A DNA stretch of 22,002 nt from Flavobacterium sp. (GCA_016718345.1 JADKDN010000019.1:1-22002), one strand, 5' to 3'; numbered from the stretch's first letter, positions 1-7,681 are shown. The notes: generated from the letters alone by a model not told the origin. Made by a program: numbers and translations.

Positions 1-54
1 TTTGCGAGCTTCGTGCCTTCTTTGTGCTCTTTGCGGTTAAAAAAAACTAACAAC
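1..54 (+). repeat. Pyrimidine/GC leader with repeated TTTGCG-like words
   Basis: The short stretch before the first gene contains TTTGCG at its start and again near position 31, with CTTTGTGC between them, and ends in an A-run just before the start codon. It is more GC-rich than its surroundings. From memory, similar 'ctttgcg...gcggttaaa' strings occur many times upstream of genes in Flavobacterium, so this may be an interspersed leader repeat. That comparison is recall, not a search. Confidence 0.3.
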
Positions 55-675
55 ATGAAAACTATAACCAACTTCTGGAACTACTTCCAACAAAACAACT
101 TCGTTTTTCTACTCCTAAACGAAATCCCAAAAGACGAACTAAAAATCCATTTAGACAAACTAATCGAAATACTCCATCAATATAACAAAGACCTAGATCT
201 CATCATTAAAAACAAAAAAAACGGTGCAGAATTAATCATTACCGCAAACGGAAATCCTTATCTTTTCAAAGAAGTAGAATTACTAGTTCATCATGCACCA
301 GTTGTAGAACGTTGGAAAATAACACCGTTCCTTCAACCAGAAACCAACCTAACCAAATACGAAAACGGCACAGACAAACCACTAGAATATTACGGCATCA
401 CTTTACGAATAAGCGAAATGTATTTCATCCCATTAGAAAACCCAAACAAACCAACCGATTTAGGAATAAAAGTACTACTCAAAAACTACATTGTCCACAA
501 AGACAACCCAAGACTTCGAGAAGCGGTTTACATTCATATCGAACATCTAATTGGTGAAAAAGCATTTGCCAATGATATTGCATTTATTGAGATTGGACAA
601 TGGGAAGGAGACAATGAAAACCAAATTGAATTGTATAATCTAAAATCCTATATCGACATTGAAATGGACAATTAA
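55..675 (+). CDS. Conserved protein of unknown function
   Basis: A 206-residue soluble protein with no signal peptide or membrane segment. I chose the ATG at 55 because it follows an A-rich leader and the protein begins MKTITNFWNYFQQN; the longer reading from 13 would use repeat-like leader sequence as code. The N-terminal pattern (aromatic-rich 'FWNYFQQN', then acidic helix, then 'GAELIITANGNPYLFKEVELLVHHAPVVERW') resembles a widespread uncharacterised family in which an F-x-ISA-x-G strand precedes a VexLv-x-AP-x-LPxWe segment. No catalytic residues are recognisable. The reading frame is intact, unlike many genes here. Its stop codon lies inside the left arm of the first AbiE operator, so it is the last gene before the defence cluster. 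Function unknown. Confidence 0.75.
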   Translation: MKTITNFWNYFQQNNFVFLLLNEIPKDELKIHLDKLIEILHQYNKDLDLIIKNKKNGAELIITANGNPYLFKEVELLVHHAPVVERWKITPFLQPETNLTKYENGTDKPLEYYGITLRISEMYFIPLENPNKPTDLGIKVLLKNYIVHKDNPRLREAVYIHIEHLIGEKAFANDIAFIEIGQWEGDNENQIELYNLKSYIDIEMDN

Positions 676-712
676 GTTTCGGCAATAAATCCAATATACT
701 GCCAAAACTTAA
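672..712. promoter_or_regulatory. AbiE operator copy 1 (imperfect inverted repeat)
   Basis: Left arm TTAAGTTTCGGCAATA (672-687) and right arm TACTGCCAAAACTTAA (697-712) are complementary at 14 of 16 positions with a 9-bp spacer. A near-identical copy lies at 785-825. The repeat sits upstream of an AbiEi-type gene, and AbiEi antitoxins are known to bind inverted repeats in their own promoters; the assignment as its operator is inference. Confidence 0.6.
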
Positions 713-745
713 CAGATACATCATTCACAAAATACGGCACAATCA

Positions 746-774
746 TGTCCCAATTATTCACCAAATTTGGGACA
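746..774. repeat. Inverted repeat TGTCCCAA/TTGGGACA
   Basis: Perfect 8-bp arms at 746-753 and 767-774 with a 13-bp spacer, located between the two AbiE operator copies and followed by an A-run. On the plus strand there is no T-tract after it, so it is not a normal terminator for the upstream gene. It may be a further regulator site. Confidence 0.4.
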
Positions 775-784
775 AAAAAACAAA

Positions 785-825
785 TTAACTTTCGGCAATA
801 AAACTATTTTACTGCCAAAACTTAA
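785..825. promoter_or_regulatory. AbiE operator copy 2 (imperfect inverted repeat)
   Basis: Left arm TTAACTTTCGGCAATA (785-800) and right arm TACTGCCAAAACTTAA (810-825) with the same 9-bp spacer as copy 1; the right arms of the two copies are identical and the left arms differ at one base. It ends about 20 bp before a TATCTTTC -7-like element (846-853), so a bound repressor would cover the -33 region of the AbiEi promoter. Confidence 0.62.
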
Positions 826-845
826 TTTTTTAAAATAAAATGTAG

Positions 846-853
846 TATCTTTC
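846..853 (+). promoter_or_regulatory. Putative -7 element of the AbiE operon
   Basis: TATCTTTC resembles the Bacteroidota -7 consensus TAnnTTTG with one mismatch and lies 19 bp before the GTG start of the AbiEi-like gene and just downstream of operator copy 2. Confidence 0.35.
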
Positions 854-871
854 ACAAAATTTAAAAGTAAG

Positions 872-1590
872 GTGACAAAAACGATAGAAAATACAATTCA
901 GAGTTACTTCAAATCTATAAACCAAATTTCTAGAGAAAAGCTTGGTAACTTAATCAAAGAAGACTTTCCGGAACTTTCGAAGGTACAATCACTGTTTATC
1001 TATCCAAACTAAAAAAAGCGGGTATAATTAATAATCCGGAAAGAGGAATATATTCCATTACAGACAAACAAATCTTCAATCCGGAAATTAACCAAAACCT
1101 AAAAAAAATATACAACAAAATTCATAAAGAATTTCCATTTATTGATGTGTGTATATGGAATACCAAATGGTTAAACGACCTAATGCGACACCAACCATTC
1201 AAAAATTACACTATCATAGAAGTTGAAAAGGAAGCTGAAGAACAAATATTTAATGCAATTAGCGAATGGAATAAAAATGTCTATTTCAATCCCAATGAAG
1301 AAATTTTGGAACGCTATATAAGTTCAAATTCAGAGGAAGTTACAATAGTAAAAAATTTAGTAACAGAAGCTCCAACAACAAAAAACAATAAAATTAGGAT
1401 ACCTACACTAGAGAAGTTACTGGTGGATATCATTATTGACAAAGAACTTTTTGCTGCCCAACAAGGAGAAATCGAATTTATATATCAATCCGCTTTCAAA
1501 AAATACGCGATAAACACCGCAAAAATGAAACGGTATGCCATCCGAAGAAACAGAGAAACGGAATTAGAAAAAATAATAAATAAAATCTGA
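872..1590 (+). CDS. abiEi: AbiEi-like type IV antitoxin / autorepressor (frameshifted)
   Basis: Predicted antitoxin and transcriptional autorepressor of an AbiE-type type IV toxin-antitoxin pair. From the GTG at 872 the protein starts VTKTIENTIQSYFKSI, goes through 'REKLGNLIKEDFPELS', and then stops early; one base after about 979 restores a frame reading 'GTITVYLSKLKKAGII', the recognition-helix and wing region of a winged HTH, and continues to the stop at 1588-1590. The whole is about 240 residues, right for Bacteroidota AbiEi-like (DUF6577-type) proteins. The second half includes 'IDVCIWNTKWLNDLM', typical of the domain following the HTH. The start is not certain because the gene lacks a nearby ATG. 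It is followed six bases later by the AbiEii toxin gene, the canonical antitoxin-toxin order. The single frameshift may be a lost G in TCG-GAA-GGT and could be a sequencing error. Confidence 0.72.
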
Positions 1591-1596
1591 GTACTA

Positions 1597-2629
1597 ATGA
1601 TTAACAACGAAACCCATACTATCGATTGGATTCTTGGCTTGAGAGACAAGTTAGGAAAACGAATTGATCCCAAATTAATCGAAAAGTAATTTGGGCACTT
1701 ACACTATTGGAACAATTAAAAATAAATGGGTTAAACTTTACATTCAAAGGAGGAACGGCATTGCTATTGGCAACTGAAAAACAAAACGATTCTCAATCGA
1801 TATTGACATCATAACAGAGCATACCGAAAAAGAAATTATAGAAGTCTTGCAAAAATAGTAGATGAACAAATTTTTCTGGATTGGGAGGACGACAACAACC
1901 AAGCACACACCCGATGCACCAATCGGGCATTTCAAAGCATATTACAAAAGCGGAGTAGATGGTAACATTGAGCCTATTTTACTAGACCTTCTTTACATGC
2001 CAAATCCTTATCCAGAAAATCAAGAAGTAAAATTAAAGCATCCTTGGTTATCCACAGCAGAGGAAGAATCAATAATCACAATGCCAACATTTGATGCTAT
2101 TTTGGGCGACAAATTAACAGCATTTGCTCCTAAAACAACTGGAATTCTATACACCAAAAATCGTCCGGTAGAAATCATAAAACAATTATACGACATCGCA
2201 TTTCTATTCGATAACATAAGTGATTTATCAGTGGTAAAAAACAGCTACAACAAAGTAGTTCAAGAAGAAATTGGGTTTAGAAAATTAGAAATTACAGCAA
2301 CAGAAGTTTTAGAAGATACTTGGCAAGCTTGCTACACATTAGCAGAACGCGATATAAAGTCAGAAGAATTTAATCATCTGCAGTTAGGTATCAGAAACTT
2401 TACCAACTTCACAATTGACCGATTCAACATAGATGAAGCCATAACAGCAGCAGCTAAAGTCGCTTACCTAACCAAGCTAATGCAAGCCAAAGAAGAACTA
2501 AAAATGGAAAGGTTCAAAAATCCATTGGAAATAAAAGATTGGATCATTGAAGACCCGCAATACAACAAATTAAACAAATTAAAAAAGAACAACCCCGAAG
2601 CTTTTTATTACTGGGTTAAAGCTTTCTAA
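1597..2629 (+). CDS. abiEii: AbiEii/AbiGii-family nucleotidyltransferase toxin (multiply frameshifted)
   Basis: Toxin partner of the upstream AbiEi. Members are DNA polymerase beta-like nucleotidyltransferases; related toxins (for example MenT) modify tRNA. Reading across frame breaks gives the start 'MINNETHTIDWILGLRDKLG', then the nucleotide-binding 'FKGGTALLLAT', then the metal-binding 'RFSIDIDIITEHTEKE' (two Asp), each in a different frame between 1597 and about 1900. From about 1880 the frame is open to the stop, with 'GDKLTAFAPK' and 'KQLYDIAFLFD', matching the later conserved motifs. About 340 residues in total, usual for the family. At least three one-base indels lie in the first 300 bases; the second half is clean. 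Either this is a decayed toxin or the sequence is poor here. The methyltransferase gene begins 12 bp after its stop. Confidence 0.78.
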
Positions 2630-2641
2630 TAAAGTAATAGG

Positions 2642-3051
2642 ATGACTAATATTAAATATCAAACCAATAAAGGAAAAATTATTGAAGGTAATTCAATAGA
2701 ACTTTTAAAAGGTAAAATGAAGAAAAAACTGAAAGGTAAGGTAAATTTAATTATTACTTCACCTCCTTTTCCATTAAATAATAAAAAACAATATGGAAAT
2801 GAAAAAGGAGAAGAATACTTAAAATGGTTCATAGATATGGCTCCAATCTTTTCTGATTTATTAGCTGAGGATGGGTCACTAGTCATTGAAATTGGAAATG
2901 CATGGGAGCCTGAAAGACCAGTACAATCATTATTACATTTAGAATGTTTATTTGGTCTTGTAAAACATCCTGAAGCGAACTTAAGGCTAATACAAGAATT
3001 TATATGTTACAATCCTTCAAAATTACCGTCACCTGCTCAATGGGTTACAGT
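2642..3051 (+). pseudogene. DNA methyltransferase (N6_N4-type), 3' end removed by IS
   Basis: The first 137 residues of a beta-type amino-methyltransferase that would methylate adenine or cytosine in DNA. 'LIITSPPFPL' at residues 36-45 is motif IV (S/T-S-P-P-Y/F), and 'LLAEDGSLVIEIGNAW' further on is a conserved strand of the same domain. Beta-class enzymes carry the AdoMet-binding motif I in the C-terminal part, which is missing: the IS3 element starts directly after 'SPAQWVTV'. The open frame runs on into the IS to 3097, adding about 14 foreign residues. The fragment should be catalytically dead. The gene starts 12 bp after the AbiEii stop, so both were probably co-transcribed. No matching restriction endonuclease is visible; it could have been on the deleted side or the enzyme may be an orphan. 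Confidence 0.78.
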
Positions 3052-3077
3052 TGTATGTCTTCAAACTAAAGTGGACT
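3052..3077 (+). repeat. IS3 terminal inverted repeat, left
   Basis: Begins TGTATGTC and ends AAAGTGGACT; pairs with the right end at 19 of 26 positions, with the inner 10 bases identical. Confidence 0.7.
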
Positions 3078-3101
3078 TTTCCTTAGAGAGTGTTTAGTTA
3101 A

Positions 3102-4109
3102 TTAATTCAAAGATAAATGTTTTTCTTTATTGGTTAATAATTTGATTTTTTGGTACTCATTTCTACGGCTTATTAAGGCCAATTTCTTTAATCGTTCTCT
3201 TTCTTTTAAGATTTTTTCACCTCTTCCATAGTAGACGTCGGCAGGGGTTAAGTTGTTTAATGATTCGTGGTATCGTTCATTATTATACTTGTAAACAAAC
3301 TTCTCCAATGCGTTCTTCAATTCTTCTGGGGCGTAGTAATTATCGAGTTTCACAACGTTTTTCATGGTTCGGTGGTAGCGTTCAATTTTACCTTGTGTTT
3401 GTGGATGATTAGGTCTGCCGTGAACCTGATCCATTTGATAATTGTCCTTTAAATAGGATTTTAGTTCGCTAGCGATGTAGCATGAACCGTTATCGGATAA
3501 AAGTCTTGGTTTTTGTTTAGTAATCAATTTCGCTTTTTTAATGGCGGTATCAACCGTTCTTTTTACGTCATCGGCTTTCATGTTAGAGCAAAGCTCCCAA
3601 TGTACGATATATCGGCTGTAATCATCCAAAACCGTACTGAGGTAATACCAACCCCAACCCAAGATTTTAAAGTAGGTAAAATCGGTTTGCCACATTTGAT
3701 GTACGAAGCCTGTTTTGTTAGTAAACTCATCAGCTGCGCTCAGGAAAATATGAGCTGGAGCTGTGATTAAACCTCTTGCTTTTAATATTCGGTACACACT
3801 TGATTCGGAGATAAAAATCTGTTGTTCATCTGTGATTTTATAGGCTAACTCCCTTGAGGATAAATCAGGATACTCTAAAGCAAATTCAACCACCAGATTC
3901 TTTTGTGATTCAGGAATACTATTCCATTGCCGATTAGATGCTCGCTTGTTTGGAAGTAATCCATCAACTCCATGTTGACTAAAAGCATGATACCAATTGT
4001 AAAAAGTGCTTTTGTTGATTCCAATCTCCCGTAAGGTTCGATTAACCCCAATTTCAGAACGTGTAACCATATGAATGATTTCTTGTTTTTCGGACACTGT
4101 AAGACGCAT
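3102..4109 (-). CDS. IS3-family transposase OrfB (DDE integrase domain)
   Basis: The catalytic half of the IS3 transposase, 335 residues and uninterrupted. The N-terminus has a helix-turn-helix ('LREIGINKSTFYNWYHAF') and a second HTH_21-like segment ('ISESSVYRILKARGLI'). The rve/DDE core follows: first Asp in 'WQTDFTYF', second Asp in 'LLSDNGSCY', and Glu in 'GKIERYHRTM', with the family's spacing of about 35 residues between the last two. It normally acts as an OrfAB fusion made by -1 frameshifting from orfA; the -1 frame is open from the A-run in orfA through to this ATG. An intact catalytic frame amid many broken genes suggests the sequence is good here or the IS is recent. Confidence 0.9.
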   Translation of the reverse strand: MRLTVSEKQEIIHMVTRSEIGVNRTLREIGINKSTFYNWYHAFSQHGVDGLLPNKRASNRQWNSIPESQKNLVVEFALEYPDLSSRELAYKITDEQQIFISESSVYRILKARGLITAPAHIFLSAADEFTNKTGFVHQMWQTDFTYFKILGWGWYYLSTVLDDYSRYIVHWELCSNMKADDVKRTVDTAIKKAKLITKQKPRLLSDNGSCYIASELKSYLKDNYQMDQVHGRPNHPQTQGKIERYHRTMKNVVKLDNYYAPEELKNALEKFVYKYNNERYHESLNNLTPADVYYGRGEKILKERERLKKLALISRRNEYQKIKLLTNKEKHLSLN

Positions 4110-4123
4110 ATATCTCCTGACTT

Positions 4124-4484
4124 TTAAAGTGAGTCCAGCATGGACAAGCTTTTTTTTACGATGTCATAGCGCAATACCAAATCTGCAACCATCTCTTTTA
4201 AACGTTGGTTTTCTTTTCTGAGTTCCGCTACTTCATCACTGGTAGCTTCTCTTACTGTATCGCCTGATAATCGTTTCTTACCGGCTTCTAAAAACTCTTT
4301 ATTCCATTTGTAAAATTGGGATTCATTGATGGAATACTTTCTGCATAATTCGGCAACAGACATCTCAGCTCGTAAAGCTTCCATAACGATTTGGATTTTC
4401 TGTTCCGATGAAAAGATTCTTCCGGGTGTTTCTACGAATTTCTTTAATGTAGTTTTCTGCAGTTTGTTTCTTTGGTGTTTTCAT
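4124..4484 (-). CDS. IS3-family OrfA (HTH, leucine zipper; one frameshift near the start)
   Basis: Regulatory and DNA-binding half of the transposase. The long open part (from 4384) reads an HTH ('SVAELCRKYSINESQFYKWNKEFL') followed by a leucine-zipper-like helix ('EVAELRKENQRLKEMVADLVLRYDIVKKSL') used for multimerisation. The natural start appears to be the ATG at 4484-4482, whose product starts MKTPKKQTAENYIKEIRRNT and changes frame near 4425 into 'RIFSSEQKIQIVMEALRAEMS'; one surplus base there explains the break. The gene ends at 4124, 14 bases before the orfB ATG. Confidence 0.82.
4150..4157 (-). other. Programmed -1 frameshift site of the IS
   Basis: Eight T on the plus strand give A8 followed by GC on the coding strand, in the orfA frame GTA-AAA-AAA-AGC. 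This is an A-AAA-AAA slippery heptamer near the end of orfA. Slipping back one base gives an open frame through 'KLVHAGLTLKVRRY' directly into the orfB start, which is the standard IS3 route to the OrfAB transposase. Confidence 0.7.
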
Positions 4485-4537
4485 GATAATTCAAATTTAA
4501 GGTTTTTGAAAACACTCTCTTAGTTTTGGCCTAAATC

Positions 4538-4563
4538 AGTCCACTTTTTGCTGACGATTTACA
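4538..4563 (-). repeat. IS3 terminal inverted repeat, right
   Basis: Reverse complement begins TGTAAATC and ends AAAAGTGGACT. Its outermost bases ACA (4561-4563) abut the GT of the interrupted rhodanese cysteine codon. Confidence 0.7.
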
Positions 4564-4688
4564 GTGCCTCTGGAGGTCGTTCTGCTTTGTCCACTAGAAC
4601 TTTACAACAAATGGGGTACACCAATGTGGCTCATCTCGATGGCGGTATTAAAGCATGGAAAGAAGAAGGTTTGGCAATAGAAGAATAA
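4564..4688 (+). pseudogene. Rhodanese-like sulfurtransferase, C-terminal remnant
   Basis: The last 41 residues of a single-domain rhodanese: 'ASGGRSALSTRTLQQMGY' then 'VAHLDGGIKAWKEEGLAI' and stop. Rhodanese active sites read C-x-x-G-x-R; here the residues after the cysteine are intact but the cysteine codon itself is split by the IS end, leaving only GT of TGT. Reading across the junction makes it look like a Cys-to-Ser change, which is an artefact of the insertion. No promoter or start is left, so it is a dead fragment. The missing front part is not found on the other side of the IS. Confidence 0.8.
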
Positions 4689-4813
4689 CGTTCGTCTGTT
4701 GTTTGGTATCACAGAAAAATAAAAGGTGTTTCCGTTGAAATTCAATTCGTTATCCTAAAAATAGAATTGTATTGTACTTTTTTCTAAATTAGCAATAGTA
4801 AAAGTGAACTCTT

Positions 4814-6534
4814 ATGAAAGCTATCCTTTATATCCTTTGTTGTTGTATTCTATTAAATTCCTGTAATAAACACAATGAAGTCAAAAATGAAGGATCAAAA
4901 GTCAAACCTATTTCAATTACAGTTGTAGTACTCCTGAAGTAACTGATACGTTGTGGTATACCTCTGGGAAAAAAGCTCCTTTATTTAAAGGACTAGAGGG
5001 AATTGATTTTCCTATTTCTACAAAAAAGTAAAGAAACTCAAACCTATTTTAATCAAGGGTTGATGCTTTCTTTTGGGTTTAATCACGCTGAAGCGGCGCG
5101 TTCTTTTTTTGAAGCGACACGACAAGATCCAAAGTCTCTATGAGTTGGTGGGGATTTGCCTATGTACTTGGTCAAACTACAATGGTGGTATGGAGAAAAA
5201 TAATTTTCAACGTGCCTTTGATGCTGTGACAAAAGCTAAACTACATGCTGGTTCTTGTACTGATAAAGAGAAAGATTTGATTGAAGCCTTATCACATCGG
5301 TATTCAAACGATACTACTGTGGTTCGTTCTAAACTAGATTCAGCCTATTCAGTAGCCATGAGAAAGGTATATAAAAAATACCCCAACGATGCCACCATTG
5401 GTTCCCTTTTTGCCGAATCAATAATGGATATGCACCCTTGGAATTTGTGGAATAAAGATGGCACTCCACAACCTTGGACTCCAGAGATTATGACTGTGCT
5501 TAAAAAATGCATACAACTAGAGCCTAAACATGCTGGAGCCAACCATTTTTATGTTCATGCCGCTGAAATGTCTCAACATGCAGAAGATGCTGAAGCGAGC
5601 GCAGATTTACTTCGTAATTTAGTTCCAGGCTCAGGACATTTGGTTCACATGCCTTCACACCTATATCAGAATCGGTCGTTATCACGATGGTGTACTGACG
5701 AATCAAAAAGCGGTAGCGGTTGACAGTCTATATCTCGAAGCTTGTCATGCTCAAGGTGCTTATCCTCTGGGTTATTATCCGCATAATTATCACTTCATAG
5801 CCGCATGTGCCACCCTTGATGGTGAAAGCAAAGCGGCACTAGAAGGCGCTTTTAAAACCGCCAATCACGCGCACAAAAAATTACTTCGTGATCCGGCTTG
5901 GGCAACTTTACAACATTATTATTCTATTCCGTGGTATGTAGAAGTAAAACTTGGTTTGTGGAAAGATATTATTAAATCAAAAGCACCCGAAAAAGATTTA
6001 AAATATCCTTTAGTGATTTGGCATTATGCACAAGGCATGGCTATGTTGTCACAAAATAATGTAATCGAAGCGAAGAAACATCTTGCTACCATGAGAAAAA
6101 TAATGGTAGACACCAAGATTAAAGACTTAACCATTTGGGGCATTAATAATGTATATGATTTATGCGTGATTGCCTCAAAAACATTAGATGGAGAAATCAA
6201 TGCAAAAGAGAAAAAATACACTACTGCTATTGCTTTTTTACAAGAAGCTGTTCATAAAGAAGATGCTTTGAACTATGATGAACCGCCCGATTGGTTTTTT
6301 TCTGTTCGACATCATTTGGGTGCAGTATTACTGGATGCAGGACACTATAAAACTGCTGTAAAAGTATATGAAGAAGATTTAAAGAACTTTCCTAAAAACG
6401 GATGGGCTTTGAGAGGACTGATGAATGCCTATGAAAAATTGGGCGACAAAAAGAAATTTGAAGAAACTAAAAGTCGCTTTGAACTAGCTTGGAGATATGC
6501 CGATTTTAAAATAACTTCTTCAAGGATACTCTAA
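4814..6534 (+). CDS. TPR-repeat lipoprotein (frameshifted)
   Basis: A secreted or outer-membrane-anchored protein with tetratricopeptide repeats, about 570 residues, probably a scaffold for protein contacts. The start at 4814 gives a lipoprotein signal, MKAILYILCCCILLNSC, with a lipobox-like LNSC. The mature part reads across several breaks: 'FNQGLMLSFGFNHAEAARSFFEA' (a TPR-like helix pair near residue 80), 'FAYVLG', 'NGGMEKNNFQRAFDAVTKA', the conserved 'HMPSHLY...RIGRYHDGVLTNQKAV' and C-terminal TPRs ('LGAVLLDAGHYKTAVKVYEEDL', 'NGWALRGLMNAYEKLGDKKKFEE'). Breaks lie near 4920, 5030, 5130, 5165 and 5665; from about 5700 the frame is clean. The indels are one or two bases, several in runs, so error is likely. 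It stands alone after the rhodanese remnant; the next gene, a Crp/Fnr regulator, starts 40 bp later. Confidence 0.75.
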
Positions 6535-6574
6535 CAACTATTTATAATTAGACCCAAAACATAAACAGTCAATA

Positions 6575-7144
6575 ATGGTTGAACTTAGTGCAATAAAAGA
6601 ATCCCTCTTAAAACTCTATCCCTTTTCAGAGGAAGAACTAGAAGGATTCGTAGCAAAGCTAAAGTATAGAACTCTCCAAAAAAAAGCGCTATTGATTCAA
6701 GAAAAGGAAATTGCAAATAGTTTGGTTTTCCTAATCAATGGCAGCTTACGTTTGTACACTAGAACGGAACAGGGCGAATTAACCATTACTTTTTTTACTG
6801 AAAATCATTGGGTCAGCGATCTTGAAAGTTTATTACAACAACAACCTTCTAGAAATAACATTGAAGCTTTTGAGCCATCAGAAGTTGCTTTGATAACTTT
6901 GAGAGACATTCATGAACTTATGGACAGGTATCCCAATTTTAAACTATTAAATGGGTTGTTGGCCAATTTGAGTATTCCAACTTCACGCCTTACCTCAATC
7001 CAAACTAAAAGTCCTGATGAACGCTATGCTAGTCTGTTAGCAGAACATCCCGATTGGATGAATCGCTTTCCTCAAATGCATATTGCTTCCTATTTAGGTA
7101 TGACTCCCGAAACTCTGAGCAGAGTTAGAGCCAGAATTATCTAA
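6575..7144 (+). CDS. Crp/Fnr-family transcriptional regulator
   Basis: A 189-residue intact regulator. An N-terminal cyclic-nucleotide-binding-type beta-barrel (about residues 20-110, with 'LVFLINGSLRLYTRTEQGELTITFFTENHWVSDLESLL') is followed by a dimer helix and a C-terminal winged HTH ('MHIASYLGMTPETLSRVRARI', residues 168-188). The recognition helix reads E-T-L-S-R, the same E-x-x-S-R arrangement that gives E. coli FNR its preference for TTGAT half-sites. The protein has no cysteine, so it cannot bind an FNR-type iron-sulfur cluster, and the barrel lacks the Arg-Ser cAMP phosphate pocket of CRP; the signal is unknown. A perfect TTGAT-N4-ATCAA palindrome lies four bases after its stop, before the VOC gene. 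Bacteroidota have many such small regulators paired with a neighbouring target gene. Confidence 0.88.
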   Translation: MVELSAIKESLLKLYPFSEEELEGFVAKLKYRTLQKKALLIQEKEIANSLVFLINGSLRLYTRTEQGELTITFFTENHWVSDLESLLQQQPSRNNIEAFEPSEVALITLRDIHELMDRYPNFKLLNGLLANLSIPTSRLTSIQTKSPDERYASLLAEHPDWMNRFPQMHIASYLGMTPETLSRVRARII

Positions 7145-7148
7145 TTTC

Positions 7149-7162
7149 TTGATTGCAATCAA
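7149..7162. promoter_or_regulatory. FNR-type operator TTGATTGCAATCAA
   Basis: A perfect 14-bp palindrome matching the FNR consensus TTGAT-N4-ATCAA exactly. Its centre (7155.5) lies about 41-42 bp upstream of the start site predicted from the TAATTTTG element at 7185-7192, the position used by class II Crp/Fnr activators. The upstream gene encodes a Crp/Fnr protein with an FNR-like recognition helix. Binding is inference. Confidence 0.65.
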
Positions 7163-7184
7163 TTTTAATTTCACCTTGAAAGAC

Positions 7185-7192
7185 TAATTTTG
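7185..7192 (+). promoter_or_regulatory. -7 element of the VOC gene
   Basis: TAATTTTG fits the Bacteroidota TAnnTTTG consensus exactly and lies 44 bp before the start codon, downstream of the FNR-type site. No good -33 TTTG is seen, which suits an activator-dependent promoter. Confidence 0.55.
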
Positions 7193-7236
7193 TGGAAATT
7201 TATGATTCATATATACCAAACTAAATCACAATCAAT

Positions 7237-7593
7237 ATGCTAACCGCTATCCATCCCAAACTGCCCATGCGTAACAAAAATAACACTAGGAATTTTTACA
7301 TTCAAAAACTTGGTTTTCAAGAATTTGGAAGTGCTGACTTTGATGGTTATTTGATGTTGGAAAAAGAAGAAATACAAATTCACTTTTTTGAGTTTACCAC
7401 TCTAGATCCTACTGAAAATTATGGGCAGGTTTACATTCGAACCAATGCTATTGACGAACTGTTTCAAACGTTTGTAAAAAACGGAACAGACATACATCCC
7501 AATGGTCATTTGAAACTAAAACCCTGGGGACAAAAGGAATTTTCAATACTTGACCCAGACCACAACTTGCTCACTTTTGGACAAACAATTTAA
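7237..7593 (+). CDS. VOC-superfamily protein (bleomycin-resistance/glyoxalase-like)
   Basis: A 118-residue single-domain vicinal-oxygen-chelate protein. The pattern fits small Ble-like proteins: the opening strand 'AIHPKLPMRNKNNTRNFYIQKLGFQ', the mid-domain 'LMLEKEEIQIHFFEF', and the closing 'PWGQKEFSILDPDHNLLTFGQ', where the final D-P-D-H-N-L-L is the classical end of the second beta-alpha-beta-beta-beta module. Such proteins often bind and sequester bleomycin-like compounds or act as isomerases or dioxygenases; the substrate cannot be read from sequence. The frame is intact. It is probably controlled by the upstream Crp/Fnr protein through the FNR-type palindrome. Confidence 0.82.
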   Translation: MLTAIHPKLPMRNKNNTRNFYIQKLGFQEFGSADFDGYLMLEKEEIQIHFFEFTTLDPTENYGQVYIRTNAIDELFQTFVKNGTDIHPNGHLKLKPWGQKEFSILDPDHNLLTFGQTI

Positions 7594-7681
7594 TGAAATC
7601 GAAACCAAGATAAACGAGGAATGCCCTTTAAAAAAATTCAAATGACAACACGCTTTTTCTAGGAGTGCTGAATATTTTTGT

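Larger units (their letters stand above)
3052..4563 (-). mobile_element. IS3-family insertion sequence
   Basis: A complete-looking element of about 1.51 kb carrying orfA and orfB on the minus strand. Ends were set by aligning the outer 26 bases of both sides as inverted repeats: both start TGTA, both contain TC-TCA and finish AAAGTGGACT, with 19 of 26 positions identical and the TG...CA termini usual for IS3. OrfB has the DDE triad and orfA/orfB are joined by a -1 frameshift site. No convincing target duplication is present: the flanks read ...ACAGT on the left and GTGCC... on the right. The left flank is a methyltransferase gene and the right flank a rhodanese gene, so this is not a simple insertion into one locus. 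Confidence 0.88.

Noticed and set aside
312..557. Plus-strand ORF of 81 codons inside the first gene
   Set aside because: Entirely within the intact gene at 55-675 in another frame, with low-complexity Arg/Gln/Asn composition; a shadow frame.
4551..4580. Apparent catalytic Cys-to-Ser change in the rhodanese (YSASGGRS)
   Set aside because: The TAC and the A of AGT belong to the IS3 inverted repeat; only the GT of the cysteine codon remains, so it is a junction artefact and not a point mutation.
5345..5706. Minus-strand ORFs opposite the TPR gene
   Set aside because: They lie antisense to conserved TPR-protein motifs and show no family features; shadows of the plus-strand gene.
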